Positions 1 to 8,011 of a stretch of DNA of 8,226 nucleotides are shown one piece after another. Under the pieces are notes generated by a model. That model had not been told where the DNA came from. It did not search any database and saw only the letters and a list, made by a program, of their open reading frames with translations. The DNA lies in contig DBVJ01000111.1 in NCBI GenBank assembly GCA_002308115.1, positions 14,708-22,933 of the forward strand, given 5' to 3'. This DNA is from Lachnospiraceae bacterium UBA1267 (lineage in GTDB: Bacteria > Bacillota > Clostridia > Lachnospirales > Lachnospiraceae). The first letter of the stretch is position 1; the number at the start of each line of letters is the position of its first letter. The position numbers were made by a program, and so were the translations under genes.

Positions 1-263
1 ACCGCACCGCCGAAAGCCGCAAACATGGAACCCAGAAACGCAAAGGACGAACCAAGGAACACCGGGCTTCTGAACTTCGTGAACAGAAGGTACACGATGG
101 TGCCGACGCCAGCGCCGAAGAGCGCCGCGGACTGGCTCATGCCGTTGCCGACGATGGACGGGACCGCGATGGTCGCCGCAAGTATCGCCAGAAGCTGCTG
201 GAAAGCGAATACGATCAACTGGCCGAACTTCGGTCTGTCTTTCACTCCATAAACCAAATTCAT
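1..263 (-). CDS. uraA: Uracil permease, N-terminal part (NCS2 family), cut by left edge
   Basis: Inner-membrane uracil:proton symporter of the nucleobase-cation symporter-2 family (UraA in E. coli, PyrP in Bacillus), which brings uracil in for salvage by Upp. Only the first 87 codons are in the window. The translation begins MNLVYGVKDRPKFGQ, followed by a hydrophobic first helix (LIVFAFQQLLAILAATIAVP), a second hydrophobic stretch (AALFGAGVGTIVYLLF), and then the segment SPVFLGSSFAFLGSMFAAFG, which matches the conserved GSSFAF region of this family. The ATG at 263-261 is chosen because GGAGGA (271-276, minus strand) sits about 7 nt upstream. It follows pyrR on the same strand with a 50-nt gap holding a small hairpin, so it is probably cotranscribed with pyrR and shares its attenuated promoter. 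A xanthine or other NCS2 permease is less likely given the pyrR and upp neighbours. Confidence 0.93.
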   Translation of the reverse strand, partial: MNLVYGVKDRPKFGQLIVFAFQQLLAILAATIAVPSIVGNGMSQSAALFGAGVGTIVYLLFTKFRSPVFLGSSFAFLGSMFAAFGGA

Positions 264-297
264 TTTTTTATCCTCCCGTGATAAATTAAAAATGCAG

Positions 298-316
298 AAA
301 AGCGCGCTGCGCTTTA
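298..316 (-). terminator. Short hairpin between pyrR and uraA (partial terminator or attenuator)
   Basis: In the transcript, AAAGCGC pairs with GCGCTTT around a 3-nt loop (arms 309-315 and 299-305). The 3' arm runs into TTTTCTG and, a little later, ATTTTTAATTT. The 5' arm overlaps the pyrR stop codon (316-314). The stem is only 7 bp with three A-U pairs at its base, so it may lower readthrough into uraA or protect the upstream message rather than stop transcription fully. Bacillus pyr operons are known to carry an attenuator between pyrR and pyrP, but the space here is too short for a full PyrR-controlled one. Confidence 0.5.
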
Positions 317-850
317 CTCCCTTGTAAATAGGACCACTTCATTCTTCCCGTCGTACTCTTCGACCCGGACGGAAATGAATTCGCGTCTGGATGTCGGAAC
401 ATTTTTCCCGACGTAGTTCGCGCTGATCGGAAGCTCTCTGTGGCCTCTGTCCACCATGACAAGAAGCTGGATCCTTGCGGGACGGCCAAGCCGTACCAGC
501 GCGTCCATGGCCGCTCTCACGGTGCGTCCGGTATACAATACGTCGTCGATCAGAATGATGTGCTTTCCGTTCACGTCAAAAGGAATGTCGGAACCGCTCA
601 GTCTGGCGTCCGGATAGCGTTCGGTCAGGTCGTCGCGGTACAGTGTGATGTCCAGCTCGCCGAGTTCCACATGGATGTCCGAGAACTTTTCAATGTTCTC
701 GCGGATCCTTTTTGCCAGCGGAACGCCTCTTCTTTTGATGCCGACCAGAAAGACAGGCGCGCCGTCCGGGTCCTGCTCGATGATCTCGTGAGACAGCCGG
801 GCCAGCGTCCGTTTCATGGTCTGTTCGTCAATGATGAGCTTCTCAGACAT
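314..850 (-). CDS. pyrR: PyrR, bifunctional pyr operon RNA-binding attenuator and uracil phosphoribosyltransferase
   Basis: Cytoplasmic protein of 178 aa, the normal length for PyrR. In Bacillota it binds pyr leader RNA when UMP/UTP is high, stabilises an anti-antiterminator and so causes early termination; most members also make UMP from uracil and PRPP. Seen here are the type I phosphoribosyltransferase fold signature IILIDDVLYTGRT (residues 98-110, PRPP loop), the VGIKRRGVPLAKRI segment near residue 36, the flexible-loop region DITLYRDDL (67-75), and the PyrR-typical tail VMVDRGHRELPI plus YVGKNVPTS (131-153). The start ATG (850-848) follows GAGAGGA at a good distance. A leader of about 140 nt with a terminator and competing structures precedes it, so PyrR probably controls its own expression and that of uraA. 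The divergent sequence and the leader rule out an ordinary purine phosphoribosyltransferase. Confidence 0.97.
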   Translation of the reverse strand: MSEKLIIDEQTMKRTLARLSHEIIEQDPDGAPVFLVGIKRRGVPLAKRIRENIEKFSDIHVELGELDITLYRDDLTERYPDARLSGSDIPFDVNGKHIILIDDVLYTGRTVRAAMDALVRLGRPARIQLLVMVDRGHRELPISANYVGKNVPTSRREFISVRVEEYDGKNEVVLFTRE

Positions 851-885
851 CTTTTCCTCTCAAATGGACCGGAAAGATCCTTCGT

Positions 886-927
886 AAACAGAAAACGGGC
901 CTTGCCGTATGGATGCAGCAAGGCCCG
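886..927 (-). terminator. Intrinsic terminator in the pyrR leader (attenuator)
   Basis: Minus-strand transcript: CGGGCCTTGC (927-918) pairs perfectly with GCAAGGCCCG (905-896) around a 12-nt loop, followed directly by TTTTCTGTTT (895-886). It lies between the predicted pyrR promoter and the pyrR start codon, so it must be conditional, which fits PyrR-dependent attenuation. Confidence 0.88.
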
Positions 928-987
928 GAAATCTCCCTTGTATGACCACCTTGCCGGCATCTCGTACCGAATTAAAGGTTTTCTGTT
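887..987 (-). promoter_or_regulatory. PyrR-type leader: anti-antiterminator and antiterminator
   Basis: Two further structures compete with the terminator. Antiterminator: AUGCCGGCAAGG (960-949) pairs with CCUUGCUGCAU (923-913), giving 11 pairs with one bulged C at 957; it uses bases 918-923 of the terminator's 5' arm. Anti-antiterminator: CCUU (978-975) pairs with AAGG (952-949); above an asymmetric internal loop, CGGUA (969-965) pairs with UGCCG (959-955) around the loop CGAGA. This hairpin captures the antiterminator's 5' arm. The layout of lower stem, internal bulge, upper stem and purine-rich loop resembles known PyrR binding loops, but the loop is one base shorter than the CNGNGA consensus. 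In addition, AACAGAAAAC at the 5' end (987-978) is exactly complementary to GUUUUCUGUU (896-887) at the terminator U-tract. Pairings were worked out by eye. Confidence 0.72.
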
Positions 988-994
988 CCAGAGA

Positions 995-1022
995 AATATA
1001 CCACAAAATATGGATATTGCAA
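995..1022 (-). promoter_or_regulatory. Sigma-A type promoter of pyrR-uraA
   Basis: Minus strand: -35 TTGCAA (1022-1017), 16-nt spacer, -10 TATATT (1000-995) in an AT-rich setting. The predicted start is near 988-987, just after the upp terminator, giving a leader of about 137 nt before the pyrR ATG. Confidence 0.7.
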
Positions 1023-1052
1023 GCAAAAAAATGCACAAAATAATGTGGTTTT

Positions 1053-1091
1053 AAAAAAGCGCTCCCTGTCGTTTTACCGAAGGGAGCGCTT
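1053..1091 (-). terminator. Strong intrinsic terminator of upp
   Basis: AAGCGCTCCCT (1091-1081) and AGGGAGCGCTT (1067-1057) form a perfect 11-bp stem with a 13-nt loop, followed by a T run (1058-1053) on the minus strand. It begins 7 nt after the upp stop codon, so upp is probably a monocistronic unit separate from pyrR-uraA. Confidence 0.92.
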
Positions 1092-1097
1092 CTTTCT

Positions 1098-1754
1098 TTA
1101 TTTCGTACCGAAGATCCGGTCGCCGGCGTCGCCGAGACCCGGGCAAATGTACGCGTTTTCGTTGAGTTCACGATCCACGTGTCCGATGTAGATCTCCACG
1201 TCCGGATGCCGCTCATGAAGTTTCTTGATGCCTTCCGGCGCGGCGATGATGCAGACGAATTTGATCTTTCTGCCGCCTCTGGCCTTAATGAGGTCTACCG
1301 CGTCGCAGCCGGAGCCGCCGGTTGCCAGCATCGGATCCAGAACGACGATCGTACGCAGTTCGATCGGAGACGGAAGCTTGCAGAAATATTCCACCGGCTC
1401 ATGCGTCTTCTCGTTCCGGTACATGCCGATATGGCCGATCTTCGCGGTGGGCGTCAGCGCCGTGATGCCGGAAACCATGCCGAGGCCGGCGCGGAGGATC
1501 GGAACGATCGCCAGCTTCTTGCCGGCAATCATGGGAGTCATGCAGGTCTCGATCGGCGTCTCGATCTCCCTGTCTTCCAGCGGAAGGTCGTGCAGCGCTT
1601 CATAGCCCATCAGCATCGCGATCTCTTCGACCAGCTGGCGGAACTCGTTGGTTCCGGTCTTCTTGTCTCTGAGGAGAGAGATCTTATGCTGGATCAGCGG
1701 ATGATCCATGACGAAAACATTGTCTTCGGGTCCGTACACATTCTCGATTGCCAT
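1098..1754 (-). CDS. upp: Uracil phosphoribosyltransferase
   Basis: Cytoplasmic salvage enzyme of 218 aa (family usually about 208-212 aa): uracil + PRPP gives UMP + diphosphate. Seen are the substrate-binding start ([19 protein letters not shown], residues 13-31), the [17 protein letters not shown] segment (78-94) typical of Upp, the PRPP motif [12 protein letters not shown] (137-148), and the uracil-binding C-terminal block [12 protein letters not shown] (202-213). The ATG at 1754 is chosen because AGGAGG lies 6 nt upstream; a GTG further upstream at 1790 would add 12 unconserved residues and has no such site. It has its own near-perfect promoter and strong terminator, so expression may not depend on PyrR. 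Together with the permease two genes on, it forms a complete uracil uptake-and-salvage route. Confidence 0.97.
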   Translation of the reverse strand: MAIENVYGPEDNVFVMDHPLIQHKISLLRDKKTGTNEFRQLVEEIAMLMGYEALHDLPLEDREIETPIETCMTPMIAGKKLAIVPILRAGLGMVSGITALTPTAKIGHIGMYRNEKTHEPVEYFCKLPSPIELRTIVVLDPMLATGGSGCDAVDLIKARGGRKIKFVCIIAAPEGIKKLHERHPDVEIYIGHVDRELNENAYICPGLGDAGDRIFGTK

Positions 1755-1810
1755 GTCATTCCTCCTGTTTAATCCCGGGCCCCCTGTCACAGGGAACTCA
1801 TAACTTCTCT

Positions 1811-1839
1811 ATTGTACCGACAAGCCGCTTTGATGTCAA
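1811..1839 (-). promoter_or_regulatory. upp: Near-consensus promoter of upp
   Basis: Minus strand: TTGACA (1839-1834), 17-nt spacer, TACAAT (1816-1811). The start is predicted near 1804, giving a leader of about 50 nt. The leader holds a small hairpin (CCCTG-TGA-CAGGG) but no U-tract, so no attenuator is seen here. The -35 elements of this promoter and of the tRNA promoter stand back to back about 35 bp apart. Confidence 0.87.
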
Positions 1840-1874
1840 TGAGAAACGGCTTTCGGGGAATCTGCAATTTCCGC

Positions 1875-1903
1875 TTGACGGAGATAATCTTTCGTGCTAA
1901 ACT
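1875..1903 (+). promoter_or_regulatory. Promoter of tRNA-Glu
   Basis: TTGACG (1875-1880), 17-nt spacer, TAAACT (1898-1903). The predicted start near 1910 is about 13 nt upstream of the mature tRNA 5' end. GC-rich bases follow the -10 (AGCGCACG), a pattern often seen in stringently controlled stable-RNA promoters; that control is an inference. Confidence 0.75.
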
Positions 1904-1922
1904 AGCGCACGTCACGCAAAAT

Positions 1923-1994
1923 GGCTCGGTGGTCAAGGGGTTAAGACGCCGCCCTCTCAAGGCGGAATCACGAGTTCGATTCTCGTCCGAGCTG
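1923..1994 (+). tRNA. tRNA-Glu, anticodon CTC
   Basis: A 72-nt cloverleaf read by eye: acceptor GGCTCGG/CCGAGCT, D arm GTC-AAGGGGTTAA-GAC, anticodon stem CCGCC/GGCGG with loop CTCTCAA (anticodon CTC, reads GAG), 4-nt variable loop AATC, T arm ACGAG-TTCGATT-CTCGT, discriminator G. CCA is not encoded and would be added after transcription. The first acceptor pair is G1-U72, a wobble where G1-C72 is usual for tRNA-Glu. It is a stand-alone gene with its own promoter and terminator, convergent with radA. Confidence 0.94.
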
Positions 1995-1998
1995 CTTC

Positions 1999-2030
1999 AA
2001 AAAACAGTCCGCCTTTCGCGGACTGTTTTT
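1999..2030. terminator. Bidirectional terminator shared by tRNA-Glu and radA
   Basis: CAGTCCGC (2005-2012) and GCGGACTG (2018-2025) form an 8-bp stem with a 5-nt loop, extended by A-T pairs on both sides. The plus strand ends in TTTTT (2026-2030) and the minus strand in TTTTTT (2004-1999), so it can stop transcription from both directions. It starts about 5 nt after the tRNA, and its T run contributes the radA stop codon (2031-2029). Confidence 0.92.
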
Positions 2031-3405
2031 ATTTCTGCTGAGAGACGATCGCGATGGCTTCCCGGATAGAATGGACCGGCATACAGTACTTACGAAGCTC
2101 CCTGCCGATCCCCTTCTGGTTGGCTGCCGGGAAAATGATCCTTTGGTAGCCCAGTTTCACGGCTTCCTTCACCCGCTGTTCCGCCTGGGACGCGCCCCTC
2201 AGTTCTCCTGTCAGACCGACTTCGCCGAAGGCCAGGGTGTGTTCGTCGATCGGAACGTCAAAGAGGCCGGATGCGACAGACATGACAATGGCAAGGTCCA
2301 TCGCCGGCTCCGTCACCTTCATGCCTCCGGTCAGATTGACGTAAACGTCCGACTGCGAAAGCGATGTGAGTCCCCCTCTTTTCTCCATGACCGCCAGAAG
2401 CAGGTTCAACCTGTTGTAATCAATGCCGACCGCAGTCCGCCTCGGAAGACCGAAACTGGTCTTCGTGACCAGAGACTGTATCTCCAGAAGCATGGGTCTC
2501 GTGCCTTCCAGGACGCATGTGACCGAAGAACCGGATGCCTCCAGCGGTCTTCCCGTCAGCATGTAATCCGCGGGGTTCTTCACTTCGCGAAGCCCTTCTC
2601 CCGTCATCTCAAACACGCCCACTTCATTGGTCGCGCCGAAACGGTTTTTGACTGCACGGATCACACGGTAGGACTGGAAACGGTCTCCTTCAAAATAGAG
2701 AACGGTGTCCACCATGTGCTCCAGCATCCTGGGGCCGGCGACCGTGCCTTCCTTGGTCACGTGGCCGACGATGAAAATGGTCACCCGGTCCCTTTTTGCG
2801 ATATTGAGGAGCACGTTTGTGGACTCGCGGACCTGCGTCACGGAACCGGGCGCGCTGTCCACATTTTCCCGGTACATGGTCTGAATGGAATCAATGACCG
2901 CCACTTCGGGCTTTTCAGTCCGGATCAGCTGTTCGACCGTATCCAGATCCGTCTCGCTTGCCATCCGGACCGTGCTTTCGGCCGCGCCGAGCCGGATCGC
3001 ACGCATCTTCACCTGCTGAAGGCTCTCTTCTCCTGAGATATAAAGGACTTTCCGCCCTTCCGCATCCAGGTTCTTCAGGATCTCCAGAAGGATCGTGGAC
3101 TTTCCGATGCCCGGATCGCCGCCGATGAGGACCAGAGAGCCTGGCACGATGCCGCCGCCCAGGACCCTGTCGAATTCCGCCATACCGGTGGTGATCCGAC
3201 GGTTCTCTTCCATAGACACCTCGTCCATCCCGTAGACACGGGCGGGAGCGTAGCCGGTTCCATTCGTGTGCGAGCTCTCTTTCCGGATCGTTTTCGGCGC
3301 TTCCACAAAGCTGTTCCATGCCTGACAGCCCGGACATTGTCCGAGCCATTTGGCACTCTCGTATCCGCATTCTTTGCAGTAAAATGCTGTGGTCTTCTTC
3401 GGCAT
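2029..3405 (-). CDS. radA: RadA (Sms), DNA repair and recombination ATPase
   Basis: RecA-like ATPase of 458 aa, the usual length, that drives branch migration of recombination intermediates and is implicated in repair and transformation. Domains in order: four-cysteine zinc finger (C10, C13, C24, C27, within CKECGYESAKWLGQCPGC); RecA/KaiC-like core with Walker A GGDPGIGKST (95-104) and Walker B VAVIDS (168-173); the RadA-specific KNRFG motif (253-257); and a C-terminal Lon-protease-like domain from about residue 285 (MKVTEPAMDLAIVMSVAS, GEVGLTGELRG), which serves as a scaffold without the protease active site. The ATG is 3 nt after the clpC stop, and its Shine-Dalgarno GGAG lies within the end of clpC, so translation is probably coupled to clpC. 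The clpC-radA order is common in Bacillota. It ends at a bidirectional terminator. Confidence 0.97.
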   Translation of the reverse strand: MPKKTTAFYCKECGYESAKWLGQCPGCQAWNSFVEAPKTIRKESSHTNGTGYAPARVYGMDEVSMEENRRITTGMAEFDRVLGGGIVPGSLVLIGGDPGIGKSTILLEILKNLDAEGRKVLYISGEESLQQVKMRAIRLGAAESTVRMASETDLDTVEQLIRTEKPEVAVIDSIQTMYRENVDSAPGSVTQVRESTNVLLNIAKRDRVTIFIVGHVTKEGTVAGPRMLEHMVDTVLYFEGDRFQSYRVIRAVKNRFGATNEVGVFEMTGEGLREVKNPADYMLTGRPLEASGSSVTCVLEGTRPMLLEIQSLVTKTSFGLPRRTAVGIDYNRLNLLLAVMEKRGGLTSLSQSDVYVNLTGGMKVTEPAMDLAIVMSVASGLFDVPIDEHTLAFGEVGLTGELRGASQAEQRVKEAVKLGYQRIIFPAANQKGIGRELRKYCMPVHSIREAIAIVSQQK

Positions 3406-3408
3406 GCT

Positions 3409-6129
<2,721 letters not shown>

Positions 6130-7887
6130 TTATTTCTCCTCCGCTCCTGTCTGTTCCTTCGGTCCGTAATGGATCTCCTCGAACTCTTCGCCGTTCAGTT
6201 CCTCTTTGGGCTTCTTCGGCGCTTCTTCCCTGGACAGATCCACATAGGTCACTTCGTCCGAAAGAGTTTTCGCCTCCTCCGCATTCTGGGCTTTTCCGAA
6301 GTCAAATGTAAAATCAAATGCCTGAGTCATCTCTTCTCCGGCGCCGGCGCTTGTCACCGCGGTACGGACTTCATCGGGGAAGGCATCCTCGAAATTCATT
6401 TCAAACGACGCGTCTTCCTGCGCGTTTTCCGGCGCGGACGGATTCCGGTAGGAAGAAATGTCGAAGGGCACCTCTTCATTTTCCGTTTCCGGATAGGCGC
6501 CGAATTCGTCAAAGTCTTCGTCGTTCTCGGGATCTTCCTCTTCACCGGTGAGATCCAGTTCATCCTCTTCCTGCTGCTGCTTTTTCGACATGAAGAACAC
6601 GATGATGAGCGCCGCGATGATGACGACCAGCACACCGCCGATGATCATGAGCCAGATCGGCAGATTGTCTTCAATGGGGTTCTTGGGCGGCGCGGTCGTC
6701 GGTTCCGCCGTCGTTTCGGTCGTCGGCTGCGGTGTGCCTTTTTTGGCTTCGTAGTCGTCGTAGGGCGTCAGCGCGAAATCTTTTGCAGAGCCTTCGTACA
6801 CGTAAAAGCCCTGTTCTCCGTTCTCATTTGCAAGCGCAAGAAGGATCAGCTGATCGTTGAAGGGGTCTCTGACGATATAGCCGGTCGCACGGTAGGTGCC
6901 GGCGGAATCGCTCAGATCCACCATGATGTCCCGCTGATAACTGCCCGGGATCTTCGAAACGCCCGGCGCAGCCATGACCACATAGCGCTTTCCGTCCTGG
7001 TCCTTGATCACCTTGAACGGAAGCAGCGACGCGGTCATCGGATTGTCCACATAGTAACTGCCTTCTTCCCTGTCAAAGCCCGTTCTGGCAGCAAAGTAGA
7101 CGAACACGCGGAAGGTCGAGCTGTAGAACGCGTTGATGCTCTTTCTGAGATTTGTCGTGTCTCTGGCGGCAAAGAAGGTATCATAAGGAAGCGGCACGTC
7201 CGTCAGATCGTCAAAGATCGTGTATCCGCCGTACTCCAGATTCAGCTTGTCCTTCTCTTCCTGCTCGGAGCGTGAAATGCTCTCCGACTCCGAGATGCTT
7301 TCCGATTCGGAAATGCTCTCCGATTCCGAGATCGACATGGACTCCTTGCGGGCGTCGATAATGGTGCGGACTTCGAAAATAATAGGGCTTCCGTCCACGA
7401 CCCAGTCAAAGGGGATCGCGTTCTGCGTCACCGGTTCCGATTTCTGACTGTCGCCCGAGCCTTCCTTCTCTTTCTTCCAGACCACCACGTAGGAAAGAGA
7501 ATAGATTCCCTCTTCCGGGTCGAGCTTCGTCACATGGAGCATGGAGCCTTCTTCCACGACACCGCCCAGTTCCCAGACCGGGATGCCGGAATTCTTCTCC
7601 GTGACCATCAGGTAATCGGATGATTTCAAGAGCTTTCCGGTGCCGGTCGCGCCGGTCTCAATGAAATAGATATGGTGTTTGGGAATCTCCGTCGTGGTCG
7701 GCGCTTCCGTGGTCGTCGGCGCTTCCGTCGTGGTCGGCGCCTCTGTGGTCGTGGGATCCGGCGTCTCCTCATGCGAAGACGTAATGTCTTCCGTCGCGAA
7801 GGCAGGCGAGACGAGTCCCATGAAGAGCCCTGTCATGACGATCAGGGCGAAGGAGATCATATATGCGGTTATCAGGTGCTTCTTCAT
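6130..7887 (-). CDS. Type I single-pass membrane protein of unknown function, upstream of clpC
   Basis: I do not recognise a family. The 585-aa product shows, in order: a signal peptide (MKKHLIT, hydrophobic core, AFA|TED at about residue 32); four tandem six-residue TTTEAP-type repeats (45-68); a first outer segment (about 71-180); a Ser/Glu repeat (SESESI units, about 185-206); a second outer segment (about 215-380) rich in beta-type patterns; a Thr/Pro stalk (385-400); one membrane helix (about 409-432, LPIWLMIIGGVLVVIIAALI) followed by SKK, so the C terminus is inside; and a very acidic cytoplasmic tail of about 150 aa. The ATG at 7887 is preferred over the one at 7893 because GGGGGA lies about 7 nt from the former and only 2 nt from the latter. 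The stop codon directly abuts clpC, so the two are surely cotranslated. A role with ClpC, such as an anchor, adaptor or substrate, is only inferred from position. Confidence 0.88.
   Translation of the reverse strand: MKKHLITAYMISFALIVMTGLFMGLVSPAFATEDITSSHEETPDPTTTEAPTTTEAPTTTEAPTTTEIPKHHIYFIETGATGTGKLLKSSDYLMVTEKNSGIPVWELGGVVEEGSMLHVTKLDPEEGIYSLSYVVVWKKEKEGSGDSQKSEPVTQNAIPFDWVVDGSPIIFEVRTIIDARKESMSISESESISESESISESESISRSEQEEKDKLNLEYGGYTIFDDLTDVPLPYDTFFAARDTTNLRKSINAFYSSTFRVFVYFAARTGFDREEGSYYVDNPMTASLLPFKVIKDQDGKRYVVMAAPGVSKIPGSYQRDIMVDLSDSAGTYRATGYIVRDPFNDQLILLALANENGEQGFYVYEGSAKDFALTPYDDYEAKKGTPQPTTETTAEPTTAPPKNPIEDNLPIWLMIIGGVLVVIIAALIIVFFMSKKQQQEEDELDLTGEEEDPENDEDFDEFGAYPETENEEVPFDISSYRNPSAPENAQEDASFEMNFEDAFPDEVRTAVTSAGAGEEMTQAFDFTFDFGKAQNAEEAKTLSDEVTYVDLSREEAPKKPKEELNGEEFEEIHYGPKEQTGAEEK
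7274..7327 (-). repeat. Three tandem 18-bp units encoding Ser/Glu hexapeptides
   Basis: Units at 7274-7291, 7292-7309 and 7310-7327 differ at a few mostly silent positions, with a partial fourth at 7328-7333. They encode ISESES-type repeats between the two outer segments of the membrane protein and probably form a flexible linker. They are in frame, so gain or loss of units would change length without breaking the gene. Confidence 0.85.
7684..7755 (-). repeat. Four tandem 18-bp units encoding TTTEAP
   Basis: Units at 7684-7701, 7702-7719, 7720-7737 and 7738-7755 encode TTTEIP/TTTEAP repeats just after the predicted signal peptide. The composition is that of a surface-exposed, possibly glycosylated Thr/Pro stalk. 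Units vary mainly at third codon positions (GTC/GTG alternation on the plus strand). Confidence 0.88.
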
Positions 7888-7904
7888 AAGCATTCCCCCG
7901 GAAC

Positions 7905-7921
7905 ATACTATTGGATAGTAT
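7905..7921. promoter_or_regulatory. Perfect palindrome at the predicted transcription start (candidate operator)
   Basis: ATACTAT-TGG-ATAGTAT: 7-bp arms around a 3-bp centre. It abuts the -10 box (7927-7922) and covers roughly -6 to +11 of the predicted start. Much of its 5' arm (transcript sense) lies at or upstream of +1, so it would act as DNA rather than as an RNA hairpin. The position fits a repressor that blocks the membrane protein-clpC-radA promoter. It does not match CtsR heptads or CIRCE as I know them. Confidence 0.65.
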
Positions 7922-7951
7922 ATTATACATCAAACGGGAGCGTGCCGTCAA
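7922..7951 (-). promoter_or_regulatory. Promoter of the membrane protein-clpC-radA operon
   Basis: Minus strand: TTGACG (7951-7946), 18-nt spacer, perfect TATAAT (7927-7922). The start is predicted near 7915, giving a leader of about 28 nt. The -35 hexamer lies in the 3' half of a large inverted repeat. Confidence 0.82.
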
Positions 7952-7975
7952 ATCGAACAGACGGCAGCGCTCCCG
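7935..7975 (-). terminator. Long hairpin after the small membrane gene, overlapping the next promoter
   Basis: CGGGAGCG (7975-7968) pairs with CGCTCCCG (7942-7935) and, after one bulged C (7967), TGCCGTC (7966-7960) pairs with GACGGCA (7949-7943), closing a 10-nt loop: 15 bp in all. It lies 36 nt after the stop of the upstream gene, the expected place for its terminator, but only TTTG follows on the minus strand and there is no T run on the other strand. Termination strength is therefore uncertain. Confidence 0.6.
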
Positions 7976-8011
7976 CTAAGTTTGATCGTAGGTTTTACAG
8001 ACGTTTGGGGA

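Noticed and set aside
1755..1790. Longer upp start (GTG at 1790, 12 extra residues)
   Set aside because: AGGAGG lies 6 nt before the ATG at 1754, and the extra residues do not resemble the family N-terminus.
1755..1803. Attenuator or riboswitch in the upp leader
   Set aside because: The leader is only about 50 nt, with one 5-bp hairpin and no U-tract or competing structure.
1923..2030. tRNA gene as an integration site for a mobile element
   Set aside because: No integrase, no repeat of the tRNA 3' end and no change in base composition are seen nearby.
2071..3036. Open frame on the plus strand (321 codons) opposite radA
   Set aside because: RadA motifs on the other strand are beyond doubt. 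The plus-strand translation has no motifs and is rich in His, Arg and Asp as expected from antisense reading of a GC-rich gene.
7684..7755. CRISPR-like array
   Set aside because: The 18-bp units are contiguous with no spacers and stay in frame, so they are protein-coding repeats.
7888..7893. ATG at 7893 as start of the membrane protein
   Set aside because: Only 2 nt separate the Shine-Dalgarno-like GGGGG from this ATG; the ATG at 7887 has better spacing and starts a typical MKK signal peptide.
7888..8011. CtsR or CIRCE (HrcA) operator upstream of the clpC operon
   Set aside because: Two TCAAA-containing heptads (7930-7934 and 7947-7952) stand 11 bp apart rather than 3 bp, and no TTAGCACTC/GAGTGCTAA pair is present.
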